A stretch of DNA of 64,000 nt, from contig CAVVAR010000001.1 of NCBI GenBank assembly GCA_963746315.1, positions 124,001-188,000 on the forward strand, given 5' to 3'. The notes beneath the pieces are model-generated. The model had not been told where the DNA came from. It did no database searches and saw nothing but the letters and a program-made list of their open reading frames with translations. Shown here piece by piece: positions 7,272-14,545 of this stretch. Source of the DNA: Ga0077555 sp963746315 (GTDB lineage: Bacteria > Pseudomonadota > Alphaproteobacteria > Rhizobiales > Hyphomicrobiaceae). The position numbers and the translations under genes were made by a program. Each line of letters opens with the position of its first letter. The stretch's first letter is position 1.

Positions 7272-9089
7272 ATGTTCATGCGTGACGGCAAACGTCTGAA
7301 AGAGTGGATCGAGGCGCGGTCTCCAGCGGGACGGCTTTGGCTGTTTCTCGGTGTGATCGGCGTGCTGCTCGGCGGATTCTCGCTACTCGGCGGGCAACCT
7401 GTTTCGGCCCCTGCGGCGGTAGCCAGCGTTGCGGCGAGCCAACCGGCAACGGCTTCGTCCGATGCGGGCCGGCCGGCAAACGACAAGGCGGTGGCCGCAA
7501 CCACGGACAGTCTCGGGTCGCTGGCGGACAGGCCGGGTGCCTCGGGCAAGCCCGTGAAGACGATCACGGTGCCGCGCAGCGCGACGCCGCCGGTATCCCC
7601 ACCGGTCGAGACGCAGGCTCCGGCGGCCGTCACGGTGGGCCAGGCTGCTGCAGTGACAGGATCGCCTGTTTCTGGGGCTACGGGCGCCGGGTCCGGCTCT
7701 GAGGCGGTGCCTCCGAGCAAGACGTTGCGGGTCGCCGAGGCGCCGCAGCCGATCGCGGCTCCGAAAGAGGCGATTGCACCGGCCAAGCCGGCCGCCACGG
7801 AAAAAGCGACCCCCGCACTAAAGGCGACAGCGACAAAGATGAACATCCAGGACGTCAAGAGCCCCGGGGGAATCTCGGCTTGGCTCGTCGAAGAGCACAG
7901 CGTTCCGCTGCTCGCGATCCGTTTTGTCTTCGACGGCGGCTCGAGCCAGGACCCGGCGGGCAAGGAAGGTCTTGCCAACTTCATCACGGCGATGATGGAC
8001 GAAGGTGCCGGCGATCTCGATGCGACGCGCTTCCAGGAACGGATGGAGGAGCTGGCCGTCCGGATGTCGTTCGAGGACAGCAAGGATGCGCTCTACGGCA
8101 ACTTCGAGACGCTGACCGTCAACCGCGAGCCGGCGCTCGAAATGCTGCGTCTCGCTGTCAACAAGCCACGGTTCGACGCGGATGCGGTGGATCGCATCCG
8201 CAAGCAACTGCTCGCCAACCTCGCGTATGCCTCGAAGAATCCACAGCAGGTGGCCGGTAAGGCCTGGAGCGAGGGCGCCTTTCCCGGGCATCCCTACGGC
8301 CGGCACGCGAACGGCACACCGGAGAGCGTGGCGGCGATCCAGTCGGCGGATCTCGAGGCGTTTCGCAAACGTACGTTTGCGCGCGACACGCTGAAGGTCG
8401 TTGCAGTGGGCGATATCGACGCCAAGACACTGGGCGAGATCCTGGACAGAGTGTTCGGCGATCTGCCGGCCAAGGCCGAGCTGACGCCTGTGGCTGAGAC
8501 GGCGCCAAAGCCGGTGGAAAAGCTGCAGATCGTCGAGATGGACGTGCCGCAGTCGGTCGTGCAGTTCGGCATGCCGGGGCTGGCACGGAAGGATCCCGAT
8601 TTCATTCCGGCGTTCGTGATGAACCAGATCCTCGGCGGCGGGGGTTTCGCGTCTCGCCTGACAGAGGAGGTGCGTGAGAAGCGCGGCCTCGCCTACTCGG
8701 TCTACAGCTACCTGCAGCCGTTGCGTTACGCGGCGACGTTCGGCGGTGGCGTGGCGACCAAGAACGACGCGGTGAAGCAGTCGATCGACGTCATCCGGGC
8801 CGAGCTGGAGCGCATGGCCAAGGACGGTCCGACCGAGACGGAGCTGGCCAACGCCAAGAGCTATCTGACAGGCTCGTTCGCGCTGAGGTTCGACACGAAC
8901 TCCAAGATCGCAAGCCAGCTGTTGTGGATGCTCCACGAGGACATGGGCATCGACTACCCGACGCGGCGCAATGCGCTGATCGAGGCGGTCACCATGGAGG
9001 ACGTCAAGCGCGCGGCGGAACGTGTGCTGAAGGTCGACGATTTGTTCATTACCGTGGTCGGCAAGCCGAAGGGTCTCGGCAGGGGCTGA
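7272..9089 (+). CDS. M16 family non-catalytic partner with N-terminal anchor
   Basis: A 605-residue M16-fold protein. An N-terminal hydrophobic stretch (about residues 20-40) is followed by roughly 140 residues rich in Ala, Pro, Ser, Thr and Val that look like a flexible periplasmic stalk. The M16 domain starts near residue 195 (GGISAWLVEEHSVPLLAIRF). Where the catalytic HxxEH belongs, the sequence reads NFITAMMDEGAG, so it should not bind zinc. The C-terminal half keeps the YSVYSYLQ and Gly-rich loop region typical of the substrate-binding subunit. It lies 19 bases after the catalytic M16 gene and probably pairs with its product. The stalk is unusually long for the family. Confidence 0.9.
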   Translation: MFMRDGKRLKEWIEARSPAGRLWLFLGVIGVLLGGFSLLGGQPVSAPAAVASVAASQPATASSDAGRPANDKAVAATTDSLGSLADRPGASGKPVKTITVPRSATPPVSPPVETQAPAAVTVGQAAAVTGSPVSGATGAGSGSEAVPPSKTLRVAEAPQPIAAPKEAIAPAKPAATEKATPALKATATKMNIQDVKSPGGISAWLVEEHSVPLLAIRFVFDGGSSQDPAGKEGLANFITAMMDEGAGDLDATRFQERMEELAVRMSFEDSKDALYGNFETLTVNREPALEMLRLAVNKPRFDADAVDRIRKQLLANLAYASKNPQQVAGKAWSEGAFPGHPYGRHANGTPESVAAIQSADLEAFRKRTFARDTLKVVAVGDIDAKTLGEILDRVFGDLPAKAELTPVAETAPKPVEKLQIVEMDVPQSVVQFGMPGLARKDPDFIPAFVMNQILGGGGFASRLTEEVREKRGLAYSVYSYLQPLRYAATFGGGVATKNDAVKQSIDVIRAELERMAKDGPTETELANAKSYLTGSFALRFDTNSKIASQLLWMLHEDMGIDYPTRRNALIEAVTMEDVKRAAERVLKVDDLFITVVGKPKGLGRG

Positions 9090-9090
9090 C

Positions 9091-9111
9091 GGCGTCTCGA
9101 AGCGAGACGCC
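9091..9111 (+). promoter_or_regulatory. perfect hairpin just upstream of the pgi ribosome-binding site
   Basis: GGCGTCTCG (9091-9099) and CGAGACGCC (9103-9111) form a 9-bp perfect stem with a 3-base loop. It starts right after the M16 stop and ends 4 bases before the GGAGG (9116-9120) that serves pgi. There is no T-run, so a strong terminator is unlikely. It may stabilise mRNA ends, attenuate, or set relative expression. Confidence 0.55.
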
Positions 9112-9128
9112 GTGTGGAGGGAATGGGA

Positions 9129-10553
9129 ATGACCGGTTGGGTTGAACGGCTCGGAGCCAGCGGGCCCGGAATGCCGGCCGAGGGGCCGGTGGGTGAGACC
9201 GGCCGGCGGCATTCCGATTACGTGCAGGAGACAGATCGGTGCTTCGATCGGCGGATCGGGGCGTCCGGGCTGACGACGGAGGACGTCTGGAAACGGCTTC
9301 AGCGCCTGGACCAGCCGGTTCTCGATCTCGGCGCGACGGTGCGGGCCGGCACGATGGAGCATTTCTCCATCGTCGATCGGGATGACGACATCGCGGCAGC
9401 TGAGGCGGCGCTGGCGAAGCTCTCGCGTGGCGCGCACACGGTAGTGTTCTACGGCACCGGCGGATCCGGGCTCGGCGGTCAGACGCTGGCGCAACTCGCG
9501 GGCTGGAACATTCCCGGCGGCGCGGATGCCGCTCAACGGATGCGCCCGCGCACGCGGTTCTACGACAATCTCGATCCCGTCACGCTTTCCGGCGCCCTGG
9601 AAAGCCTCGATCTTGCCTCGACTCGCTTCGTGGTGATCTCGAAGTCGGGCGGCACGGCCGAGACGCTCTCGCAGATGGTGGCGACGCTCGCCGCAATCCG
9701 GGCGGCTGGCCTCGAGGCGCGTGTCGCGGAGATGTTCCTGGCGGTCTCCGATCCGGTGGCGCCCGGCGGCCGCAATGCTCTGCGCCAATTCTGCGGTGAG
9801 CTGGGCATTCCCGTCCTAGACCATCCTCCGGGAATCGGCGGGCGGTTCTCGGGGCTTTCGGTCGTCGGACTGCTGCCAGCGATGGCCAGAGGCCTCGATG
9901 TGCGGGCGGTTCGGCGCGGCGCGCGCTCCGTGCTGCTGCCGCTGATCGAAGGCAAGATCCCCGAGACCAGCCCCGCCTCCTGGTTCGCCCCGGCAATCGG
10001 GGCCGCGGTGGCGGTAGCGCTGGCCGAGACGCGGGGCATCAGGGTCAACGTGATGATGCCTTACGCGGACCGTTTGCAGCGGTTCGGCGCATGGTACGTG
10101 CAGCTTTGGGCCGAAAGCCTCGGCAAGGGCGGCAAGGGCACGGCACCCGTCGCGTGTCTCGGCCCGGTCGACCAGCACAGCCAACTGCAGCTCTTCATGG
10201 ACGGCCCGCGCGAGCACTTCATCACGCTGGTGACCGTGCCGACGGAGGGGACAGGGCCAGTGCTGCCCGACGATCTCGCACAGCGTGCCGGACTCGGCTT
10301 CCTCGGGGGGAGGCGGGTCGGCGATCTGGTCGCCGCGCAGGCGGAAGCGGTGGCGGATGCGCTGACGCAAGCCGGCAGACCGGTGCGGATCATCCGACTC
10401 GCGCGACTTGACGAAGCCGCTCTCGGCGCGTTGTTGATGCACATGATGCTTGAGACGATTCTCGCCGGCCGGCTGCTCGGAGTGGACCCGTTCGACCAGC
10501 CGGCGGTGGAGCTTGCCAAGGTGCTGACGCGGGAGCGTCTCGCGGCCAAGTAG
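9129..10553 (+). CDS. pgi: glucose-6-phosphate isomerase
   Basis: Interconverts glucose-6-phosphate and fructose-6-phosphate. It has two SIS-type sugar-isomerase subdomains: GTGGSGLGGQTLAQLAG (phosphate/sugar loop) and SKSGGTAETLSQM. About 474 residues, shorter than the roughly 550-residue enterobacterial enzyme but in keeping with the compact alphaproteobacterial form. The ATG at 9129 has GGAGG 8 bases upstream. In-frame GTG 9114 and ATG 9123 are too close to that site. Lies between the M16 pair and mutL, the usual order in Hyphomicrobiales. Confidence 0.93.
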   Translation: MTGWVERLGASGPGMPAEGPVGETGRRHSDYVQETDRCFDRRIGASGLTTEDVWKRLQRLDQPVLDLGATVRAGTMEHFSIVDRDDDIAAAEAALAKLSRGAHTVVFYGTGGSGLGGQTLAQLAGWNIPGGADAAQRMRPRTRFYDNLDPVTLSGALESLDLASTRFVVISKSGGTAETLSQMVATLAAIRAAGLEARVAEMFLAVSDPVAPGGRNALRQFCGELGIPVLDHPPGIGGRFSGLSVVGLLPAMARGLDVRAVRRGARSVLLPLIEGKIPETSPASWFAPAIGAAVAVALAETRGIRVNVMMPYADRLQRFGAWYVQLWAESLGKGGKGTAPVACLGPVDQHSQLQLFMDGPREHFITLVTVPTEGTGPVLPDDLAQRAGLGFLGGRRVGDLVAAQAEAVADALTQAGRPVRIIRLARLDEAALGALLMHMMLETILAGRLLGVDPFDQPAVELAKVLTRERLAAK

Positions 10554-10622
10554 CTCCGAGGCCGTCGACGGCGGCGGAGATGTCTCGAGCCCTGTGCGCG
10601 CGTTGTCCCACGGAGCGAGCCT

Positions 10623-12509
10623 TTGGCCGTCCGCCAGCTCAGACCGGAGACCGTCAACCGCATCGCGGCGGGCGAGGTGATCGAACGTCCTGCGAGCGTC
10701 GTCAAGGAGCTCGTCGAGAACGCGCTCGATGCGGGCGGGCGCTCGATCGAGGTGGTGACGGCGGCCGGTGGCTTGGCGCTGGTGCGCGTTACCGACGACG
10801 GCTCGGGCATGGACGAGGCGGACCTCGCGCTGGCGGTCGATCGGCACGCGACGTCGAAGCTCGCGGACGACGACCTTTTCAACATCGCAACGCTCGGCTT
10901 TCGCGGCGAGGCGCTGCCGTCGATCGGATCGATTGCGACGCTGTCGATCAAGACACGGCGACGGGAAGCCTCGTCCGGGCTCGAGATCGTCGTGGATCGA
11001 GGCGACAAGGGCGGCATTCGCCCCGCCGCGCTCAATATCGGGACCAGCGTCGAGGTCCGCAGCCTGTTCTCCGCGACGCCGGCCCGGCTCAAGTTCATGA
11101 AGTCGGAGCGGGCCGAGAACATGGCCATCTCCGAGACCGTGAAGCGGCTCGCCATGGCGCACCCGGAGGTGGCTTTCTCGGTCACGACGGGCGAGCGGGC
11201 CGGGCTGGTGCTGCCTGCGCAACCAGCGGGGCCGGACGGACTCCTGGCCAGGCTGGGGCGCATTATGGGGCGGGAGTTCCTGGATGATGCGCTGGCGCTG
11301 GATGGCGAGCGCGACGGGGTTCGAGTATCGGGTTTTGCAGGTCTGCCGACGCTGCATCGGAACGATACGGGGCTGCAGTTCCTGTTCGTCAACGGGCGGC
11401 CTGTGCGCGACCGGTTGATGCTGGGCGCGGTGCGGGCGGCCTACGGCGACTTGGTGCCGAAAGGGCGGCATCCTCTGCTGGCGCTGTTCGTGACGCTCGA
11501 TCCGCGCGAGGTGGACGTCAACGTGCATCCGACGAAGGCCGAGGTGCGGTTTCGCGACGCCGCGACTGCGCGGAGCCTGATCATCGGCGGCTTGCGGCAT
11601 GCTCTCGAGGCCGCGGGGCATCGCGCCAGCATGCTGGGTGGTGCGCGCACGCTCGAGACGCTGGCGCGCGGTGGGGCAGAAGGGGCCTGGGGGCATGCCT
11701 CGGGTCAGAGCGAGGCGGGGTGGCAGCCTGCCGCGGGGACGAGGGCCGATCTCGGGGAGCGGCCCTCTCGAAGTGGAAGTTCGGCGGTCGGATCGTGGGC
11801 GTCACGCACGCAGGGGCGGCCCTACTCGGGTGGTTTCGGCGAGGCGATGCAGGCGCCGCTCGACATGGGGGTGGTTCCTTCGGCGGATACGGCGGCCGCG
11901 AGGGCGCCCGTGCCGGAAGCCTTGCTCGACCGACCGCTGGGTGCGGCTCGGGCGCAGCTGCACGAGACCTACATCGTGGCAGAGACGCGCGGCTCGGTGG
12001 TGATCGTCGACCAGCACGCAGCGCACGAGCGGCTCGTCTACGAGCGCATGAAGTCGATGCTGGCTGCGGGCGGGGTGGCGCGGCAAGGCCTATTGATTCC
12101 TGAGATCGTCGAGCTGGAGGAGGACGAGGCCGCGCTGATCGTGGATTGGTCGGACGAGCTGGCGGAAATGGGCCTCGCGATCGAGGCGTTCGGGCCGGGC
12201 GCCATTGCGGTGCGCGAGGTGCCGGCGCTGCTTGGCAAGGTCGACGCCGTGTCGCTGGTGAAGGACCTGATCGCGAACGTGCTCGCTGGCAACGGCACCA
12301 CGGCGCTGAAAGACCGGCTCGAGGCGGTATGCGCGACAATGGCCTGTCACGGCAGCGTTCGGGCGGGGCGGCGGCTGACGCCGGAGGAGATGAACGCGTT
12401 GCTGCGCGAGATGGAGGCGACGCCGTTCTCGGGCCAATGCAACCATGGGCGACCGACCTATGTCGAGCTCAAGCGCGGCGACATCGAGCGGCTGTTCGGA
12501 CGGAAATAA
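10623..12509 (+). CDS. mutL: DNA mismatch repair protein MutL (endonuclease type)
   Basis: Mismatch-repair ATPase of the GHKL family, 628 residues. The N-terminal ATPase motifs are clear: NRIAAGEVIERPASVVKELVENALDAG, DDGSGM and TLGFRGEALPSI. A variable Gly/Ser/Ala-rich linker spans about residues 340-430. The C-terminal dimerisation domain has DQHAAHERLVYE (D463), which fits the DQHA(x2)E(x4)E nicking-endonuclease motif, and the late ACHGSVRAG and CNHGRPT metal-site elements. MutL therefore probably nicks DNA itself, as in bacteria without MutH. The start is TTG at 10623 with ACGGAG upstream; no ATG fits the conserved N-terminus. Confidence 0.96.
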   Translation: MAVRQLRPETVNRIAAGEVIERPASVVKELVENALDAGGRSIEVVTAAGGLALVRVTDDGSGMDEADLALAVDRHATSKLADDDLFNIATLGFRGEALPSIGSIATLSIKTRRREASSGLEIVVDRGDKGGIRPAALNIGTSVEVRSLFSATPARLKFMKSERAENMAISETVKRLAMAHPEVAFSVTTGERAGLVLPAQPAGPDGLLARLGRIMGREFLDDALALDGERDGVRVSGFAGLPTLHRNDTGLQFLFVNGRPVRDRLMLGAVRAAYGDLVPKGRHPLLALFVTLDPREVDVNVHPTKAEVRFRDAATARSLIIGGLRHALEAAGHRASMLGGARTLETLARGGAEGAWGHASGQSEAGWQPAAGTRADLGERPSRSGSSAVGSWASRTQGRPYSGGFGEAMQAPLDMGVVPSADTAAARAPVPEALLDRPLGAARAQLHETYIVAETRGSVVIVDQHAAHERLVYERMKSMLAAGGVARQGLLIPEIVELEEDEAALIVDWSDELAEMGLAIEAFGPGAIAVREVPALLGKVDAVSLVKDLIANVLAGNGTTALKDRLEAVCATMACHGSVRAGRRLTPEEMNALLREMEATPFSGQCNHGRPTYVELKRGDIERLFGRK

Positions 12510-12531
12510 GGGGGGCGTCCTCGGGGCGCCA

Positions 12532-12556
12532 GCCGACTCCCCTGCGGGGAGCCGGC
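12532..12556 (+). terminator. hairpin terminator between convergent genes
   Basis: GCCGACTCCCC (12532-12542) and GGGGAGCCGGC (12546-12556) form an 11-bp stem with one mismatch and a TGC loop. It lies 22 bases after mutL and before the end of the opposing gene at 12594, so it could serve both. No clear T-run on either strand. Confidence 0.6.
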
Positions 12557-12593
12557 GGGTTTGCGCGGCGGGATAAGGTTGGCGCAGGAGAGA

Positions 12594-12929
12594 TCAGCGG
12601 CGGCGACAGGGGCGGGCCGTGACGTTGCAGGCCCAGGAATTGCCGCCGCCGGAGCAGTTGATGCCTTTGCTCTCGGCGAGCTTGAAGCTGCCCCAGGCGC
12701 CGCCGTACTCCCAGCCGGTGAAGCCTTGCCAGACCTTGATCGCCTCGATCTCGGCCGCTTTCCGAGAGGGCTGGCCGGCGCTCGTGCCGTCGTGGAAATG
12801 GTCTTTCATGCAGACCTTCTTGCCGACACGGACGTGCTCGTGGATGTCGGCGAGGCCTTGGGCTGCTGCGGTGGTTGCGCCTAGCGCTAGAAGGCCCGCG
12901 GCTCCAATCAATACGCTCCTAATGCTCAT
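12594..12929 (-). CDS. conserved secreted protein of unknown function
   Basis: A 111-residue exported protein: signal peptide about residues 1-24 (ending TTAAAQG), then a small domain with conserved-looking Trp, Gly and Cys positions. These include VCMKDHFHDG, a basic stretch around SRKAAEIEAIKVW, a GWEYGGAWGSF aromatic cluster, and Cys pairs near INCSGG and WACNVTARPC. Three or four cysteines suggest disulfides in the periplasm. I recall similar uncharacterised proteins in Hyphomicrobiales but can assign no function. It is convergent with mutL and shares the terminator hairpin. Confidence 0.8.
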   Translation of the reverse strand: MSIRSVLIGAAGLLALGATTAAAQGLADIHEHVRVGKKVCMKDHFHDGTSAGQPSRKAAEIEAIKVWQGFTGWEYGGAWGSFKLAESKGINCSGGGNSWACNVTARPCRRR

Positions 12930-13106
12930 CTGCTGGTCTCCGGTTCTCGCGGCGGCTGGGAGCCGTTCGAATCGGACATGCCTGATTTGAGCATGCAGCG
13001 GCTAGGGTTCAGGTGCCGCAGCTGTGCGTTTTTGGCAGACCATGGCACGGGGGCATCATGGCACGGGTGTCACAGGCGTATAGAACGTGCCGATGTTTGA
13101 TCTGGG

Positions 13107-13556
13107 TCATTGTGGCGGGATGACGAGGCGGGCAAGCGCGCCGCGCATCGGCTCGGGGATCGGGGTCGGACGCTGGCTGGCGCGCTCGACAAAGACGTGG
13201 ATGAAGTGGCCCTCGGCGCGGGCCTGATCCTCGCCCTCGGCGAAGAGGCCGATCTCGTAGCGCACCGAGGACGAGCCGAGGCGGCCGACGCGAAGGCCAC
13301 CATCGATGATGTCGGGGTAGGCGAACGACCTGTAGTACCGGCACAGGCTTTCGACAGCGAGGCCGATGACGGGGCCGCTGTGGAAGTCGAGGCGGCCCTC
13401 GTCGATCAGGTAGCGGTTAATCAGCGTGTCGAAGTACGAGTAGTAGTTGACGTTGTTGACGTGGCCGTAGACGTCGTTGTCCATCCAGCGCGTGGGAATT
13501 TTCGCGAAGTGGCGGTAGTCGGCGCGGGTGCCGACCTTGGGGCGCTCGGTGCTCAT
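13107..13556 (-). CDS. hotdog-fold acyl-CoA thioesterase (YbgC/4HBT type)
   Basis: A 149-residue single hotdog domain. The signature TRWMDNDVYGHVNNVNYYSYFDT near residues 22-44 contains the catalytic Asp and the HVNN turn of the 4-hydroxybenzoyl-CoA thioesterase family. It probably hydrolyses an acyl- or aryl-CoA in the cytoplasm; the substrate cannot be told. It lies upstream of two RidA genes on the same strand, with about 50 bases between, so co-transcription is plausible. Confidence 0.9.
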   Translation of the reverse strand: MSTERPKVGTRADYRHFAKIPTRWMDNDVYGHVNNVNYYSYFDTLINRYLIDEGRLDFHSGPVIGLAVESLCRYYRSFAYPDIIDGGLRVGRLGSSSVRYEIGLFAEGEDQARAEGHFIHVFVERASQRPTPIPEPMRGALARLVIPPQ

Positions 13557-13608
13557 GATGTGTCCGCTCGTTGACGGGTCGTACGTTTCGTGCGCGCCGG
13601 TGTGCGGC

Positions 13609-13959
13609 TCAATCCTTCGAGGCGACGATCTGGATCTCGAACAGGCACTCGGCGTCAGCCATCTTGCCTTCGACGCAGGCGCGCGCCGGCAGGTTCTCCG
13701 GATCGGCCCATTCGAGCCAGGCTTTGTTCATCTGGTCGCGCAGGCGAATGTCCGACAGCCAGATCACGCACGACAGGACGCGCGATTTCGACGAGCCGCA
13801 GAGGGCGAGGAACTTGTCGAGGTCGCGGAAAGCCTCGCGCGCCTGGCCGGCGACGTCGAGGGTGAGGTCGTCGGCGATGGCGCCAGCCGTGAAGACGAAC
13901 GGGGCGGCCTCGACGACATTGGCCAGGATCGGCTCGAGCTCGCGGCGGATGATGGCCAT
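13609..13959 (-). CDS. RidA/YjgF family protein, copy 2
   Basis: A 116-residue RidA-fold protein. Family members hydrolyse reactive enamine/imine intermediates from PLP enzymes or act in catabolic pathways. The C-terminal segment PARACVEGKMADAECLFEIQIVAS carries the Arg in RACVE that binds the substrate carboxylate, and the Glu near the end. The start at 13959 (MAIIRRELEP) aligns exactly with its neighbour. It shares about half of its residues with the adjacent copy (for example CG..K......IW..DIRLRD.MN.AW.EW), so the two arose by tandem duplication. A longer reading frame upstream is not family sequence. Confidence 0.9.
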   Translation of the reverse strand: MAIIRRELEPILANVVEAAPFVFTAGAIADDLTLDVAGQAREAFRDLDKFLALCGSSKSRVLSCVIWLSDIRLRDQMNKAWLEWADPENLPARACVEGKMADAECLFEIQIVASKD

Positions 13960-14036
13960 GTGTAGCCTCGAGAGGTGAATGAGTGAGTGAGAGCGCAGGT
14001 CGGGTCCTGCCAAAGGCCAGACCCGACCCGCGGCGG

Positions 14037-14384
14037 TTACTTCGCGGCGACGACGGCGATCTCGACGAGGATCGCGGGGTCGGCGAGCTTGGCCTCGATG
14101 CAGGCGCGGCCCGGGAGGTTCTGGCCGCCGTTCCACTCGGTCCAGGCAATGTTCATCTTGTCGCGCAGACGGATGTCGGGGACCCAGATGGTGGCGGAGA
14201 TGATCTTGGTCTTGTCGGTCCCGCAGAGGGCGAGCAGACGGTCGATCTCTTTGGTCACCTGGCGGGTCTGGCCGGTGACGTCGTCCTTGGTGTTGTCGGG
14301 CGTGATGCCGGCGGTGAAGACGAAGCCGTTCGCCTCGACGACCTTCGAGAGAATGCCTTTGGACTCGTGACGCGTGATGGCCAT
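14037..14384 (-). CDS. RidA/YjgF family protein, copy 1
   Basis: A 115-residue RidA-fold protein, paralogue of the next gene downstream. It starts MAITRHESKG at 14384 with a GGAG-type site (cccccagAATGG context) just upstream, and ends LADPAILVEIAVVAAK. The substrate-binding Arg lies in GRACIEAKL. Divergent from the IlvD-family dehydratase at 14546, with about 160 bases between, so the two may share a regulated promoter region. Dehydratases of that family produce enol/2-keto acids, the kind of chemistry RidA-like proteins often accompany; that link is inferred. Confidence 0.92.
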   Translation of the reverse strand: MAITRHESKGILSKVVEANGFVFTAGITPDNTKDDVTGQTRQVTKEIDRLLALCGTDKTKIISATIWVPDIRLRDKMNIAWTEWNGGQNLPGRACIEAKLADPAILVEIAVVAAK

Positions 14385-14545
14385 TCTGGGGGTCTCCTCG
14401 GATGATTGGGACGGGCAAGTCTTAGCACGTGAACGGCCATCCGCCACAACTACGGTCAGTGTCGGCTCGCATTGCGCGGCGTCCGGGACGGGCTTAGTCT
14501 CGGGCCAACGGTCGACAGACCGATCAAGCCTCGAGGGAACTCCCG

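Noticed and set aside
7818..9788. 656-residue open frame on the minus strand across the second M16 gene and pgi
   Set aside because: It is a His/Arg-rich antisense shadow of high-GC coding DNA; the plus-strand genes have clear families.
9816..11696. 626-residue minus-strand frame opposite pgi and mutL
   Set aside because: Antisense shadow; composition typical of reversed GC-rich coding sequence.
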